A stretch of DNA of 64,000 bases from positions 1-64,000 of the forward strand of contig JACRDA010000030.1 of the NCBI GenBank assembly GCA_016212965.1, written 5' to 3'. The position numbers were made by a program, and so were the translations under genes. Source of the DNA: Myxococcales bacterium. GTDB lineage: Bacteria > Myxococcota_A > Polyangia > Polyangiales > Polyangiaceae. Below, one piece after another: positions 37,334 through 47,374 of this stretch; position 1 is the stretch's first letter, and every line of letters starts with the position of its first letter. The notes beneath the pieces are model-generated. The model worked only from the letters and a program-made list of their open reading frames with translations, did no database searches and had not been told where the DNA came from.

Positions 37334-37543
37334 GCCGGGAACATAGGCGCCAACGTCGGGCCCGCCAATGGGTCGATCGGGTCGGGCTCCGGCGGTAGGG
37401 TTCTTTTCTCCCGCGCTGCGTGCGGGGCGCCCGCCGGGGTCCGGTGCGCCCGAGCGGATCGCCAGTTGTTGCGGGCTCGGGCGCCGGGTCGGGCATAATC
37501 GCCTCGCCATGTCGCGCCGCGCTGCAGGTTGCCGAGGGGTCCG

Positions 37544-39964
37544 TTGACCGAGCTCCTTCTCATCGGCTCGCTGCTTGGGCTCGCGGCCGCGGTCGCGCTC
37601 GCCGTGGCGCGCGCCCAGCGGCGCCGGCTGCCCCGGGACCCGGTCCTCGAGCGCACCGCTCTGCTCGTCGCGAAGGCCGCGCGCCGCCACCTGCGGCGGC
37701 AGATGCTGGTCGTCACCGCGATCGCCGCGGCGCTCGGAGCGGTCCTGTTCCTGCTCTACGGCGTCGCCTACCAGACGACCTCCGTCGGCGCGGAGGCGGG
37801 CCCGGACGTCGTCGGCGTGCCGGGCCCGCGCGCTCACGGCGCGTGGATGCTCGCGGCCTACGCGCTCGGGGTCGGCTGTGCGCTGCTCGTGGGGCACCTC
37901 TCCGCGGTGATCGGCACCCGCGCGACGCTGCGGGTCGCCGAGGGTGCGCGCCGCTCGCTCGACGAGCCGCTGGAGCTGGGCGTGCGCGCGGGAGCCGTCG
38001 CCGGCGCGGTGGCGGGGGTGCTCGCCGTCGGCGGCCTCGCGCTCCTGTTTCTCGCCCACTACCTCTTCGCGGGACGCTGCGGCGCCGACACGGCGCGCGC
38101 GCTCGCCGCGACGCCGGCCATCCCGGTGCTGGCGGTCGGGTTCGGGCTCGGAGCCGCGCTCGTCGCCTTCCTCGGCCTGCTCGGCGGCGGTCTTTTCGGC
38201 AAGGTCGCCGACCTCGGCGCGGACGTGGCCGGCAAGCTCGAGGCGAATCTACCCGCGGACTCGGCTCAGAACCCGGGCACCGTAGCCGACCTCGCGGGCG
38301 ACCTCGTCCACGACACCGCGAGCCGTGCCACCGCCATGTTCGCGTGCAACGCCGTCGAGCTGCTCGGCGCGATGGCCGTGGCGGCCGACCTCTACCGCGG
38401 CAACCGCGATCTCCCGAGCCCGACGGCGCTGGTGCTGTTTCCGCTCGTCGCTCGGTCCTTCGGCATCCTCGCGAGCTGGTTCGGCGCGATGGTGGTGCGC
38501 ACGGACGACCGCGAGGTGCCCATGAACGCGTTGGCGCGCGGCCTCCTCATCGCCCTCTTGCTGTACGCGGCGGCCGTGAGCGGCTGCGCCAAGTGGCTGC
38601 TCGGCGAGCACTGGCTGCGCTTCGCGCTCTGCGCCGTCCTCGGAGCCGGGGCCGCGCTCCTCTGCCTCGTGTCGGTGCACTACCACAGCGCAGACCGCTA
38701 CGCGCCCGTGCGCTCCCTCGCCGAGGCGGCGCGCGGCGGTGCCATGCTGTCGGCCCTGCGCGGCCTCGGGGGCGCGCTGCAGGGCGCCGTCGTGCTCGGC
38801 GCGGTGCTCGGGGGCGCGGCCTTCGGCGCGCTGCGCATCGGGACCTCGACCGGGCTCGAGGGCGGTGGTGCCTTCGGCTTGGCGCTCGCGCTCGTCGGGC
38901 TGCTCGGTGCAGCACCCTACGTGCTCGGCATGGCGGTCATGGGCAGCGTGGTCGACGCCGGCGGCGGCCTCGTCGAGATGAACGTGGCCGAGCACCGGCC
39001 CGACCTGCGGGCACGCGCGGCCGTGCTCGACTCGGTGGGCAACACCGCGAAGGCCTACGCATCCGTGCTCGCGAGCGCGGGCTTCGCTCTCGGCGGCGTG
39101 CTCCTCGTCCAGAGCCTGACGCAGGCGGCTCGCCTGCGAGACGCGGCCGCCACCGCCGTACCACCCCCGGCGAGCTACGCCGCCGCGTTCGCGGCCGTCG
39201 GGGTCGTCACCTGCTTCGTCTGGGCGACGCTCGGCCGCACCGTCCAGGCCAGTCGTGAGCTCATCTACGATCTGCGCCGCGAGCTCGCCAGCCGCGCTGC
39301 CGAGGGGCTCGAGGCGCGGGTGCCCGTCGACCCATTGCACCCGGACCGCGATACCCCCTCGCCGGTCGGGGCGCGCGCCACCGCGTCCGGTGGCGACGAG
39401 CTGCGCGGGGTCGGGCTGGCGGATCCGGCGAGCGCAGCACGCGCCGACGCGCCGCGCGTCCCGGGAGCCACGGGCGCGGTCGGCGCGGGCGGTGCGCACC
39501 GCGACGAGCTCGTCTGCGCGGAGATGGTCTCGCGCCTCGCGCTGCGCGGCCTGCTGCCGCCCGCGGCCCTCGGGCTCGGCCTGCCGCTCGCGCTGCTCGT
39601 CGTGCTGCGGCTCGCGGGGCGCGGCAGCCCCGGCGTGACGGTCGGCGCCGTGGCCACCTTCCTCGTGGTCGCCACGGCTCTCGCGGCGGGGCTCGCGGTC
39701 GTCTTCGCGAGCTTCGGCTGCGCGCTCGACAACGCCAAGCGCTACATCGAGACCGGCGCGCACGGGGGCCGGTTCCTCGTGGAGCCCGCCATGGTCGCGG
39801 ACCGCCCGGGCGCGCGGCGCAACGTGAACAACCCGGCCTACGTCGCAGCCGCCGTCGCGGACGCCATCGGCGATCCCTTGAAGGGGCTGGTGGGTCCTGC
39901 GCTCTCGGCGCTCGCCGCGCTGCTCTGTTGCCTCGCGCTCGTGGTCCTGCCGCTGCTCGTGTGA
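37544..39964 (+). CDS. hppA: Divergent membrane-bound pyrophosphatase (H+/Na+-PPase)
   Basis: A protein of ~806 residues with about 16 membrane helices. Start TTG 37544 has GAGGGG five bases upstream; a TTG at 37529 is an alternative. Family motifs are recognisable but diverged: Phe-Gly-Lys-Val-Ala-Asp-Leu-Gly-Ala-Asp-Val-Ala-Gly-Lys, Asn-Pro-Gly-Thr-Val-Ala-Asp, Gly-Asp-Leu-Val-His-Asp (usually Asn-Val-Gly-Asp), and C-terminal Asp-Asn-Ala-Lys-Arg-Tyr-Ile-Glu and Asp-Ala-Ile-Gly-Asp-Pro-Leu-Lys. The catalytic aspartates appear kept. A hydrophilic loop of ~80 residues near 590-665 is unusual. The enzyme would couple PPi hydrolysis to ion pumping. Divergence makes ion and K+ dependence unclear. 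Confidence 0.85.
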   Translation: MTELLLIGSLLGLAAAVALAVARAQRRRLPRDPVLERTALLVAKAARRHLRRQMLVVTAIAAALGAVLFLLYGVAYQTTSVGAEAGPDVVGVPGPRAHGAWMLAAYALGVGCALLVGHLSAVIGTRATLRVAEGARRSLDEPLELGVRAGAVAGAVAGVLAVGGLALLFLAHYLFAGRCGADTARALAATPAIPVLAVGFGLGAALVAFLGLLGGGLFGKVADLGADVAGKLEANLPADSAQNPGTVADLAGDLVHDTASRATAMFACNAVELLGAMAVAADLYRGNRDLPSPTALVLFPLVARSFGILASWFGAMVVRTDDREVPMNALARGLLIALLLYAAAVSGCAKWLLGEHWLRFALCAVLGAGAALLCLVSVHYHSADRYAPVRSLAEAARGGAMLSALRGLGGALQGAVVLGAVLGGAAFGALRIGTSTGLEGGGAFGLALALVGLLGAAPYVLGMAVMGSVVDAGGGLVEMNVAEHRPDLRARAAVLDSVGNTAKAYASVLASAGFALGGVLLVQSLTQAARLRDAAATAVPPPASYAAAFAAVGVVTCFVWATLGRTVQASRELIYDLRRELASRAAEGLEARVPVDPLHPDRDTPSPVGARATASGGDELRGVGLADPASAARADAPRVPGATGAVGAGGAHRDELVCAEMVSRLALRGLLPPAALGLGLPLALLVVLRLAGRGSPGVTVGAVATFLVVATALAAGLAVVFASFGCALDNAKRYIETGAHGGRFLVEPAMVADRPGARRNVNNPAYVAAAVADAIGDPLKGLVGPALSALAALLCCLALVVLPLLV

Positions 39965-40335
39965 AACCGCACCTGGGCACCGAAACCGGTCTCGGCGCTC
40001 GCCCGTCTTGCGTCACGGCACCTCTCGCGATAGGGTGAGCATGCCATCGCGGCGTGAGCGGCCCTCTACGCGACCGCTCGCGCCCGTGCTCTGGCAGCCC
40101 ATCTCACAACGCCGGTCGCGCGTGGACCACGCGCAGACGCACAGCGAGCCGGGGGACCTCACGGTCGCCCATGCCTCGAGGCCTCGAGCCCGTTGGCAAT
40201 CACCGATCGTGCGAGGATCGACGGCAACACCCGAGCGCAGTGTTGCCGCGCGCAGCCTCGCCGGTCGGCCGCCCGGACCGGGCCGCTCGGTGCGTCAGCG
40301 CGGGCCCCGCGTCGACCCAGCCCCCATCAGCCAAC
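39965..40335 (+). promoter_or_regulatory. Intergenic region upstream of the SNF2 gene with a weak promoter candidate
   Basis: TTGCGT (40008-40013) and TAGGGT (40031-40036) stand 17 bp apart. The sequence from 40037 to 40335 can be read in the frame of the next gene, but its Arg/Ser/Pro-rich product looks non-coding, so the mRNA may have a long leader. No RNA structure was recognised. Confidence 0.3.
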
Positions 40336-43300
40336 GTGCCTGCACCCATTTCCGATGCTCTCGCAACCCTGAGCGACCGCGGCCTTCGGCGCCTGCTCGG
40401 AGCGCGTACTTTCCTGCGCGGTCTCGAGTACTTCCGCCGACGTGTCGTCGACGAGGTCCGCGTGAGCGGCAACCACGCCGTCGGCACGGTGCGCGCGAGC
40501 GACAGCGAGCCCTTCACCGTCGCGGTGGAGCTCACGCCCGACGGGATCCAGTCGAACTGCAGCTGCCCGGTCTTCGGCAAGAGCCACCAGCACTGCAAGC
40601 ACGTGGCGGCGCTGCTCATCAGCGTGCGCGACCAGGCGCGGGGCGACCCCGCCCGCGTCACCCCGCCGCCGCCCGCGCCCGCGCCCGCCACCGCCCACGC
40701 GGGCGGCGAGAGCAAGCGCGCGCGCCGGCGCCGGGCCCGCCTCACGGCCTCGGTCCAGGGTGGCACGGTGGTGTCCCATCACGCGGTGGCCGCGGACGAC
40801 GCCGCCGCCGGTGCGACCGGCATCTCGGCGTGGCTCGCGCCGAAGGGCGTCACGGTCCACCACCCCATCGAGCTGCGCGTGCACGTGCGCCAGGGTGCCA
40901 TCACCGTGACGGCGCTCGACGCGGACGCCCGCGTGGCGGTGCTGCCGAGCGTCGCGCTGAGCTGGCAGGGTCACGAGCCGACGCCCGACCGCGACGCCTT
41001 GCGCCTGCTGGCGCGCTTCGAGAGTGGCAACCCTCGCCACCCCGCGGTCGACGTGCGCGGCGAGGACGTGGCCGAGCTCTTGCCGCTCTTGCGCGGGCGG
41101 CGGGTGCTGCTCGAGCCGGCGTTGAAGCAGCTGCGCTTCTCGGAGGACGTGCTGCGACCGTGCTTCGAGCTCGAGATGCTCGGCAGCGACACCATCATCG
41201 TCAAGGCGTGTTTCGAGCGCGACGCCGACGGCCGCCGTTTCTCGCTGCTGCAAGGTGGGTGGTACGAGGGCTGGCCATGCTGGCACATCGACACCCAGGA
41301 CGGCATCGCGCGCGAGATCGACAAGCGCATGTCGCCCGCCGCGATGAAGCGCCTGATGAAGTCGCCCACGATCGCCGAGCCCGTGGGCGAGCTCGGCGTG
41401 GTGATCATGCAGGGACTGCCCCGCGTGGCGCTCGAGTGCGGCGCGGAGCTGCCCGATCTCTCCCAGATCGCCGACGTGGTCGACATGCACCCCACGATCC
41501 GCATGCGCGCCGGCGGCTCCTTGATGGAGGCCGAGGTGTCGCTCTTCGCCGCCTACGGCGACGAGGAGCTGGCGGTGCGCGCCGACGGCATCACCCCGCC
41601 GGTCCTGGTGCGCCCGCCGGCGGAGGGCAGCCGGCGCGCGCGCTGCATCCGCGTCGACATCCCGGCGCAGCAGGGAGCGGTATCGCGGCTCCTCGGGCAG
41701 GGGCTCAAGCCGGACCCGACGGGTGCGCGCTTCGTCGCCACGGGCGACGCCGCGCTCAAGTTCTGGACCGAAGGGCTGGCCGAGCTGCCCGAGGACTGGG
41801 ACCTGTTCGTGCCCGAGCACCTGGTCGACACCCAGGTGCGCGGCACGCCGATCACGGCCCAGGCGCGTGTCAGCTCCGGCATGGACTGGTTGACCGTCAA
41901 GCTGGCGTTCGGCGCCGACGGCGTGGCCGTCGACCGCGAGGAGCTCCGGCGCTGCCTGCAGCAGGGCAAGAAGTACGTGCGCCTCGAGGACGGCTCCTTC
42001 GCGCCCTTCGACGCCGCCAAGGTGCAGGCCATGCTCGATCGCGAGATCGAGCTGCTCACCGCGGCGGGCAAGGACGGCAAGCTCCCCCTGAGCCACGCCG
42101 GGCGCATCCACGAGCTCTTGCAGCACGTCGACGCCTCGACGGTCTCGTCCAAGGCCAGGAACCTCTTCGAGCAGCTCGCGAACCTGTCGGGCATCGAGAA
42201 GGCCGTCAAGCCGCGGGCGCTCAAGGCCAAGCTCCGCCCCTACCAGGAGGACGCGCTCTCGTGGCTGCTCTTCATCCACGAGCTGCGCAGCGGCGGCGTG
42301 CTCGCCGACGACATGGGGCTCGGCAAGACGGTCGAGACCCTCGCGCTCCTGCTCGCGGTCAAGCAGCGCCAGAAGAAGGTGCGCGTCCTCATCGTCGCGC
42401 CGACCAGCGTCGTCTTCAACTGGCAGCGCGAGATCGAGCGCTTCGCGCCGAGCCTCGGGGTCGCGGTGTGGCACGGCGCCGAGCGCAAGGAGCTCGAGCA
42501 GGAGCTCGAGCACGCCGAGATCATCATCACGAGCTACGCCCTGCTGCGGCGGGACATCGAGCTGCTCGCCACGCTCGAGCTCGACTACGCGGTCCTCGAC
42601 GAGGCGCAGCACATCAAGAACCCCGCGAGCGCCACCGCCGGGGCCGCCAAGCGGCTGCGCGCCGCGCGCCGGCTCGCGCTCACCGGCACGCCCATCGAGA
42701 ACCGGCTGAGCGAGATCTGGTCGATCTTCGACTTCGTGTCGCCCGGTCTGCTCGGGCCGCTCGACCGCTTCGAGGCACGTTTCAGCCGCAAGATCGAGGC
42801 GGGGGACTACAAGACGGCGCAGCGCCTGCGCGCCATCATTCACCCGTTCATCCTGCGCCGCACCAAGCTCGAGGTGGCCAAGGACCTGCCCGAGAAGATC
42901 GAGATGGACAGCCTGTGCGAGCTCGCCGGCGAGCAGCGCGCGCTCTACCTGCAGGTGGCGCGCGAGGTCCGGGCCCAGGTGCTCGGCGAGGTGGAGCGCA
43001 ACGGCGTCGCCAAGAGCCAGCTGCAGATCCTGGCGGGGCTCACCAAGCTGCGCCAGGCGGCCTGCGATCCTCGGCTCCTCGGGCTGCCGCGCGAGTTCGG
43101 AGACGAGGACTCGGGCAAGCTCATCGCGCTCCGCGAGCTCTTGCAGAACGCCGTCGACGGCGGACACAAGGTGCTCGTCTTCAGCCAGTTCGTCACGATG
43201 CTGAAGCTCGTCGAGCGCGCCCTGAAGCAGGACGGCATCGTGTACGAGTACCTCGACGGCTCGACCAAGGACCGGCCCGAGCGCATCGAGCGCTTCCAGC

Positions 43301-43623
43301 AGGATCCGTCGGTGAGCGCCTTCCTCATCAGCCTGAAGGCGGGCGGCACGGGCCTCAACCTCACGGCCGCGGACACGGTCATCCACTTCGACCCGTGGTG
43401 GAACCCGGCCGTCGAGCAGCAGGCCACCGACCGGGCCCACCGCATCGGCCAGACGCGGGTCGTGAGCGTGTACCGGCTCGTCGCGGCCGGGACCATCGAG
43501 GAGAAGATCCTCGCCCTCAAGGACAAGAAGCGCGCCCTGGTCGCCTCGGTGCTGAGCGAGGATGCCGGCGGCGCCAAGAAGCTCACGCAGCAGGACGTCG
43601 AGGAGCTCTTCACGGTCGACTGA
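40336..43623 (+). CDS. SWIM-SNF2 helicase-like ATPase
   Basis: A protein of about 1095 residues. SWIM zinc motif C75-x-C77-x9-C87-x-H89 near the N-terminus, a long middle region, then an SNF2/RapA-type motor: Gly-Leu-Gly-Lys664-Thr, Asp755-Glu-Ala-Gln (motif II), Ser-Gln-Phe-Val-Thr, and Gln-Ala-Thr-Asp-Arg-Ala-His-Arg-Ile-Gly-Gln. All motor motifs are intact. Such proteins move along double-stranded DNA; some members help RNA polymerase recycling. The GTG at 40336 is the most plausible start, but the frame is open upstream to 40054. It is 19 bp upstream of an aminotransferase gene. Confidence 0.9.
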   Translation: MPAPISDALATLSDRGLRRLLGARTFLRGLEYFRRRVVDEVRVSGNHAVGTVRASDSEPFTVAVELTPDGIQSNCSCPVFGKSHQHCKHVAALLISVRDQARGDPARVTPPPPAPAPATAHAGGESKRARRRRARLTASVQGGTVVSHHAVAADDAAAGATGISAWLAPKGVTVHHPIELRVHVRQGAITVTALDADARVAVLPSVALSWQGHEPTPDRDALRLLARFESGNPRHPAVDVRGEDVAELLPLLRGRRVLLEPALKQLRFSEDVLRPCFELEMLGSDTIIVKACFERDADGRRFSLLQGGWYEGWPCWHIDTQDGIAREIDKRMSPAAMKRLMKSPTIAEPVGELGVVIMQGLPRVALECGAELPDLSQIADVVDMHPTIRMRAGGSLMEAEVSLFAAYGDEELAVRADGITPPVLVRPPAEGSRRARCIRVDIPAQQGAVSRLLGQGLKPDPTGARFVATGDAALKFWTEGLAELPEDWDLFVPEHLVDTQVRGTPITAQARVSSGMDWLTVKLAFGADGVAVDREELRRCLQQGKKYVRLEDGSFAPFDAAKVQAMLDREIELLTAAGKDGKLPLSHAGRIHELLQHVDASTVSSKARNLFEQLANLSGIEKAVKPRALKAKLRPYQEDALSWLLFIHELRSGGVLADDMGLGKTVETLALLLAVKQRQKKVRVLIVAPTSVVFNWQREIERFAPSLGVAVWHGAERKELEQELEHAEIIITSYALLRRDIELLATLELDYAVLDEAQHIKNPASATAGAAKRLRAARRLALTGTPIENRLSEIWSIFDFVSPGLLGPLDRFEARFSRKIEAGDYKTAQRLRAIIHPFILRRTKLEVAKDLPEKIEMDSLCELAGEQRALYLQVAREVRAQVLGEVERNGVAKSQLQILAGLTKLRQAACDPRLLGLPREFGDEDSGKLIALRELLQNAVDGGHKVLVFSQFVTMLKLVERALKQDGIVYEYLDGSTKDRPERIERFQQDPSVSAFLISLKAGGTGLNLTAADTVIHFDPWWNPAVEQQATDRAHRIGQTRVVSVYRLVAAGTIEEKILALKDKKRALVASVLSEDAGGAKKLTQQDVEELFTVD

Positions 43624-43642
43624 GGTTCGGGAGGCCACGCCC

Positions 43643-44722
43643 ATGGTCGAGTTCCGCTACATGCGCTGGGCGAAGGCCCAGGCCGGGCGGGCGCGCTGGA
43701 ACCTCGCCACGTCCGGCCTTGCGGCGCCACCCGGCCTCGCGGCGGGCCTGCTCGCCGCCGCGGGCGCGCTCGACCTCGAGCAGCGCGCGCCCGACATGCC
43801 GCCCGAGGCGCGCGAGGCCGTGGCGCGTCGCTACCGCGTACCCCCCGAGCACGTGATGCTGACGCTCGGCACCAGCCACGCGCTGTTCCTCAGCGTGGCG
43901 GTGCTCGCGCGGCGGGGCGACCGGGTGTGGTGCGAGCGGCCCGCCTACGAGGTCCTGCCGGCGCTGCCCCCGCTCTTCGGGGCCGAGGTGGCGCGCTTCG
44001 AGCGTCCGGCCGCGCAGGGGCACCGGTTGCCCGCCGATCTCTGCCTGCGCGTGGCGCGCGAGCGCCCGCGCCTCGTGCTGCTCACGAGCCCGCACAACCC
44101 GACCGGCGCCGTGCTCACGCGCGCCGAGCTCGAGCCGCTCGCGCGGGCGCTCGCCGAGGTCGGCGGTTTCCTCGTGGTGGACGAGGTGTACCTGGAGTTC
44201 CTCGCCGATCCGGCGGCGGCGAGCGCCGCCCTGCTCGGCCCCAACGTGCTCGTGTGCGCGAGCCTCACGAAGGCGTACGGCCTCGGCACGCTGCGCTTCG
44301 GCTGGCTCGTCGGCGCAGCCGAGCTCGTGGCGCGCGCGGTCCGCTACAACGACTTCGTGAGCGTGCTCTACCCGAATCCCGGGGCGTGGCTGGGGCTCGC
44401 CGCGCTCGAGCGCGTCGGGGCGCTCGGCGATCACGCGCGCGCCGTCGTCGCTCGCAACCTGCCGATCGTGGACGCGTGGTTGCGCGGGCGCAGCGACGCG
44501 CGCTGGTGCCGACCCGAGACCGGCATCGTCGGGCTCGTCGAGCTCGCGAAGGTCGCGGACGCGACCGCCTTCTGCGAGCGGCTCGTCACCGAGCACGAGA
44601 CGCTGCTCGTGCCGGGCGACTTCTTCGAGGCACCCGGTGCCGTGCGCCTCGCGTTCGGAGCGGACGAGGTCGTCGTGCGCGAGGGCCTCGCGCGCCTCGG
44701 GCACGCGCTCGACCGGCTCTAG
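43643..44722 (+). CDS. PLP-dependent aminotransferase (class I/II-like)
   Basis: A protein of 359 residues, fold-type I. Lys210 in Ser-Leu-Thr-Lys-Ala-Tyr-Gly is the Schiff-base lysine. Ser-Pro-His-Asn-Pro-Thr-Gly and Val-Val-Asp-Glu-Val-Tyr are conserved around the cofactor site; a late Arg in Gly-Ala-Val-Arg-Leu-Ala-Phe could bind the substrate carboxylate. It starts at ATG 43643, 19 bp after the SNF2 stop. The amino acid substrate is not deducible. Confidence 0.88.
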   Translation: MVEFRYMRWAKAQAGRARWNLATSGLAAPPGLAAGLLAAAGALDLEQRAPDMPPEAREAVARRYRVPPEHVMLTLGTSHALFLSVAVLARRGDRVWCERPAYEVLPALPPLFGAEVARFERPAAQGHRLPADLCLRVARERPRLVLLTSPHNPTGAVLTRAELEPLARALAEVGGFLVVDEVYLEFLADPAAASAALLGPNVLVCASLTKAYGLGTLRFGWLVGAAELVARAVRYNDFVSVLYPNPGAWLGLAALERVGALGDHARAVVARNLPIVDAWLRGRSDARWCRPETGIVGLVELAKVADATAFCERLVTEHETLLVPGDFFEAPGAVRLAFGADEVVVREGLARLGHALDRL

Positions 44723-44772
44723 CTGCGCTCGCAGCTTCGCGGCGCAAAGTCGCAGGACACGCGAGGCCGGCG

Positions 44773-46290
44773 TCAGAAGCCGGCGCAGGGCGACGGCTTC
44801 GACTGGTAGGGCGGCAGCGCGGCGATGGCGCTCTTCGTGAGGCGCCCGGAGGTGGCGAGCTCGGCGAGCATCGGCACCGCGCTCGTGGGGCTGCGCGGTC
44901 GGGCCGGATCGGTGAAGTCGACCTGGAACAGGCCGAAGCGCGGGCAGAAGCCGCTCGCCCACTCGAAGTTGTCGATGATCGACCAGTGGTAGTACCCGCG
45001 CACGTCGATGCCGCGGGCGATCGCCTTGCCCACCTCGAAGAGGTGCTCGGCGGTGAAGCGGCTGCGGTTCACGTCGAGCGCGTCGGCGATGCCGTTCTCC
45101 GTGATGTAGACGGGCAGGCCGTAGCGGGCGACCTCGTCCAGCACGACACCGAAGCCGGGCGGGTAGATGTCCCAGCCGAGGTCGTTCTTGGGGCGCTCGT
45201 TCGGAAGATCGAACTGCGCCGGCACGACTCCCACGTAGGGCAGCTTGAGCGCGGCGGCGTTGATCCGCGACGTGCCGTAGTAGTTGAGGCCGATGTAGTC
45301 GGCGCGGCCGACGAGCCCGGGGTCGGCGGTCACGTCCACGACGTCGTCGAAGTCGAGATCGACGTCGCCGCGCACGACGGCGTCGAGCAGCCACAGGTTC
45401 CAGAAGTTGCGGCTGTGCGCGACCGCCGCGAGGTCGGCCGCGCTCGTCGGGTCGGCCGGCTCGTAGAGCCGGTTGTGCGAGGCGACCGAGACGAGGGCGC
45501 TCGCGCCGTCGCCATCGGCGTCCGTCGCGTCGTCGTCGTGGATGGCGTCGTAGCAGGCCGCGTGGGCGCTCACCTGCCGGCGCAGCACGTCCGCGAGCCG
45601 GTCGGGGTCGCTCACCCCGGGCGGGAAGTACCCGGCGACGTAGCCGATCATCGCCTCGACGTTGGGCTCGTTGATCGTGACCCACAGATCGACGCGGTCC
45701 CCGTAGCGCGCCGCCATGCGGCGGCACCACGCCCCGAACACCGCCGGCGCGTCGTCGCGCTCCCACCCCTGCGGGCTGGCGGCGAGCGCCGGATCGCTCA
45801 TGTAGCGCGGCCACACGAAGTGGTGCAGCGTGACCATGGGTCGGATCCCGCCCGCATCGAGCGCTGCCAAGAGGCCGTCGTACGCGGCGAGGCCCGCCGG
45901 GTCGGGCGCGTCGGCGTCGAAGGCGGCGCGGGTCGGGTAGACGCGCGCCCTCTCGATCGAGAAACGGTAGCCGTCGAGCCCCGCCGCCAGCAGCGCCGCG
46001 ACGTCCTCGGCGACGTGCGCGAACGCGTCGGGCCCGGCGTCGGGCAGGTCCCCGTTCTGGATCTTGCCGGGCGTGGCGGCCCACACACCCCAGTCCGTGT
46101 CCGCGAGCCCGGTCTCGATCTGGAAGCCCGCGGTGGCGGCGCCCCACGAGAAGGTTGCCGGGAACGCGACCTCGGTCGGCTCGGGAGCCGGCCCGGGCTC
46201 GGTCTCGTCGGGTGCGGCGCAGCCCGCGAGCGCGAGCGCGGCAGCGAGCCGGAGGACGTGGGCGAGTGGACGTCTCAACGCCGCCAGCAT
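44773..46290 (-). CDS. GH1 beta-glucosidase-like lipoprotein
   Basis: A protein of 505 residues with a lipoprotein signal (Ala-Leu-Ala-Gly-Cys near residue 24) and a TIM-barrel of glycoside hydrolase family 1. Acid/base Glu208 in Thr-Ile-Asn-Glu-Pro-Asn; nucleophile Glu398 in Tyr-Ile-Thr-Glu-Asn-Gly. The N-terminal sequence Phe-Ser-Trp-Gly-Ala-Ala-Thr-Ala-Gly-Phe-Gln-Ile-Glu is typical of the family. As most GH1 enzymes are cytoplasmic, a lipoprotein version suggests sugar release at the cell surface or periplasm. The product is probably a beta-glucosidase or -galactosidase. Confidence 0.92.
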   Translation of the reverse strand: MLAALRRPLAHVLRLAAALALAGCAAPDETEPGPAPEPTEVAFPATFSWGAATAGFQIETGLADTDWGVWAATPGKIQNGDLPDAGPDAFAHVAEDVAALLAAGLDGYRFSIERARVYPTRAAFDADAPDPAGLAAYDGLLAALDAGGIRPMVTLHHFVWPRYMSDPALAASPQGWERDDAPAVFGAWCRRMAARYGDRVDLWVTINEPNVEAMIGYVAGYFPPGVSDPDRLADVLRRQVSAHAACYDAIHDDDATDADGDGASALVSVASHNRLYEPADPTSAADLAAVAHSRNFWNLWLLDAVVRGDVDLDFDDVVDVTADPGLVGRADYIGLNYYGTSRINAAALKLPYVGVVPAQFDLPNERPKNDLGWDIYPPGFGVVLDEVARYGLPVYITENGIADALDVNRSRFTAEHLFEVGKAIARGIDVRGYYHWSIIDNFEWASGFCPRFGLFQVDFTDPARPRSPTSAVPMLAELATSGRLTKSAIAALPPYQSKPSPCAGF

Positions 46291-46391
46291 ACACGAGCGT
46301 CGCTTCGGCCGTCGCGCGTCGAGCGACATCGGCGCGCCACCGAGGCGCAGCGACGCAGGGCATCGGGTGCGGGCACCACAGGAGGCGAGCC

Positions 46392-47234
46392 ATGGGGCTT
46401 CTCGAAGGCAAGGTCGCGGTGGTCACGGGGGCGGCCGGCGGCATCGGCCGCGCGGAGGCGCGCTTGTTCGCGCGCGAGGGCGCCCGCGTGGTCGTGACCG
46501 ACGTCGGGGGGGCGTGTGACGGCTCCGGCGCGGCCGTGGGCGCCGCCGACGCGGTCGTCGCGGAGATCCGCGCGGCGGGCGGCGACGCCTGTGCGAGCCA
46601 CGCGAGCGTCGCGACGGCCGAGGGCGCGACCTCGATCGTGCGGCTCGCCGTCGAGCGCTTCGGGCGGCTCGACGTGCTCGTGAACAACGCCGGCATCCTG
46701 CGCGACAAGACCTTGCTGAAGATGGACGAGGCGACCTGGGACGCGGTCGTGGCGGTGCACCTCAGGGGCACCTTCCTGTGCCTGCAGGCGGCCGCCCGCC
46801 AGATGATCGCGCAGGGCGGCGGCGGGCGCATCGTGAACACGACGAGCGTGTCGGGCCTGCTCGGCAACTTCGGCCAGGCGAACTACTCGGCGGCCAAGGC
46901 CGGCGTGTACGGGCTCACGCGCACCGCGGCGATCGAGCTCCAGAAGCACCGGATCACCGTGAACGCCCTGGCGCCCATCGCCAAGACGAGGCTGACCGAG
47001 GACCTGCCGATGTTCCAGGGCATGGACAGCCTCACGCCCGAGCACGTGGCTCCGGCGGCCCTGTTCCTCGGCTCGGACCTCTGCCAGGACCGCACGGGCC
47101 TGGTGCTCGCCGTGAGCGGCTCGCGCATGTACACGTACAAGGTCGTGGAGGGGCAGGGGACCTTCAAGGACGGCGGCCTGCCCTGGACTGCGCAGGAGAT
47201 CGCCGAGCACTTCGCGGCCGTGAGCAAGCCGTGA
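46392..47234 (+). CDS. Short-chain dehydrogenase/reductase
   Basis: A protein of 280 residues. Gly-rich cofactor motif Thr-Gly-Ala-Ala-Gly-Gly-Ile-Gly (residues 12-19), Asn-Asn-Ala-Gly, catalytic Ser152, Tyr165 and Lys169. GGAGG precedes ATG 46392. The Asn-Asn-Ala-Gly-Ile-Leu-Arg-Asp-Lys context resembles the (3R)-hydroxyacyl-CoA dehydrogenase domain of multifunctional beta-oxidation enzymes, so an acyl-CoA or steroid-type substrate is possible. Divergent from the GH1 gene, leaving a 101-bp shared upstream region. Confidence 0.9.
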   Translation: MGLLEGKVAVVTGAAGGIGRAEARLFAREGARVVVTDVGGACDGSGAAVGAADAVVAEIRAAGGDACASHASVATAEGATSIVRLAVERFGRLDVLVNNAGILRDKTLLKMDEATWDAVVAVHLRGTFLCLQAAARQMIAQGGGGRIVNTTSVSGLLGNFGQANYSAAKAGVYGLTRTAAIELQKHRITVNALAPIAKTRLTEDLPMFQGMDSLTPEHVAPAALFLGSDLCQDRTGLVLAVSGSRMYTYKVVEGQGTFKDGGLPWTAQEIAEHFAAVSKP

Positions 47235-47374
47235 CGCCGCGCGCCCCGGGGGCGCGGCTCCCGCGCGCGCCCGCGCGGCGCTGAACGCCTGCCTGGCCGC
47301 CAATTGCCCGACTCGGGCCCGGATGCTAGCTTGGCCGTGAGGCCCGTGCTCGGCGTGCGGGGCTCATCCATCCC

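Noticed and set aside
40054-40335. N-terminal 94-residue extension of the SNF2 protein
   Set aside because: Low-complexity Arg/Ser/Pro sequence with no ribosome-binding site; kept only as an alternative start.
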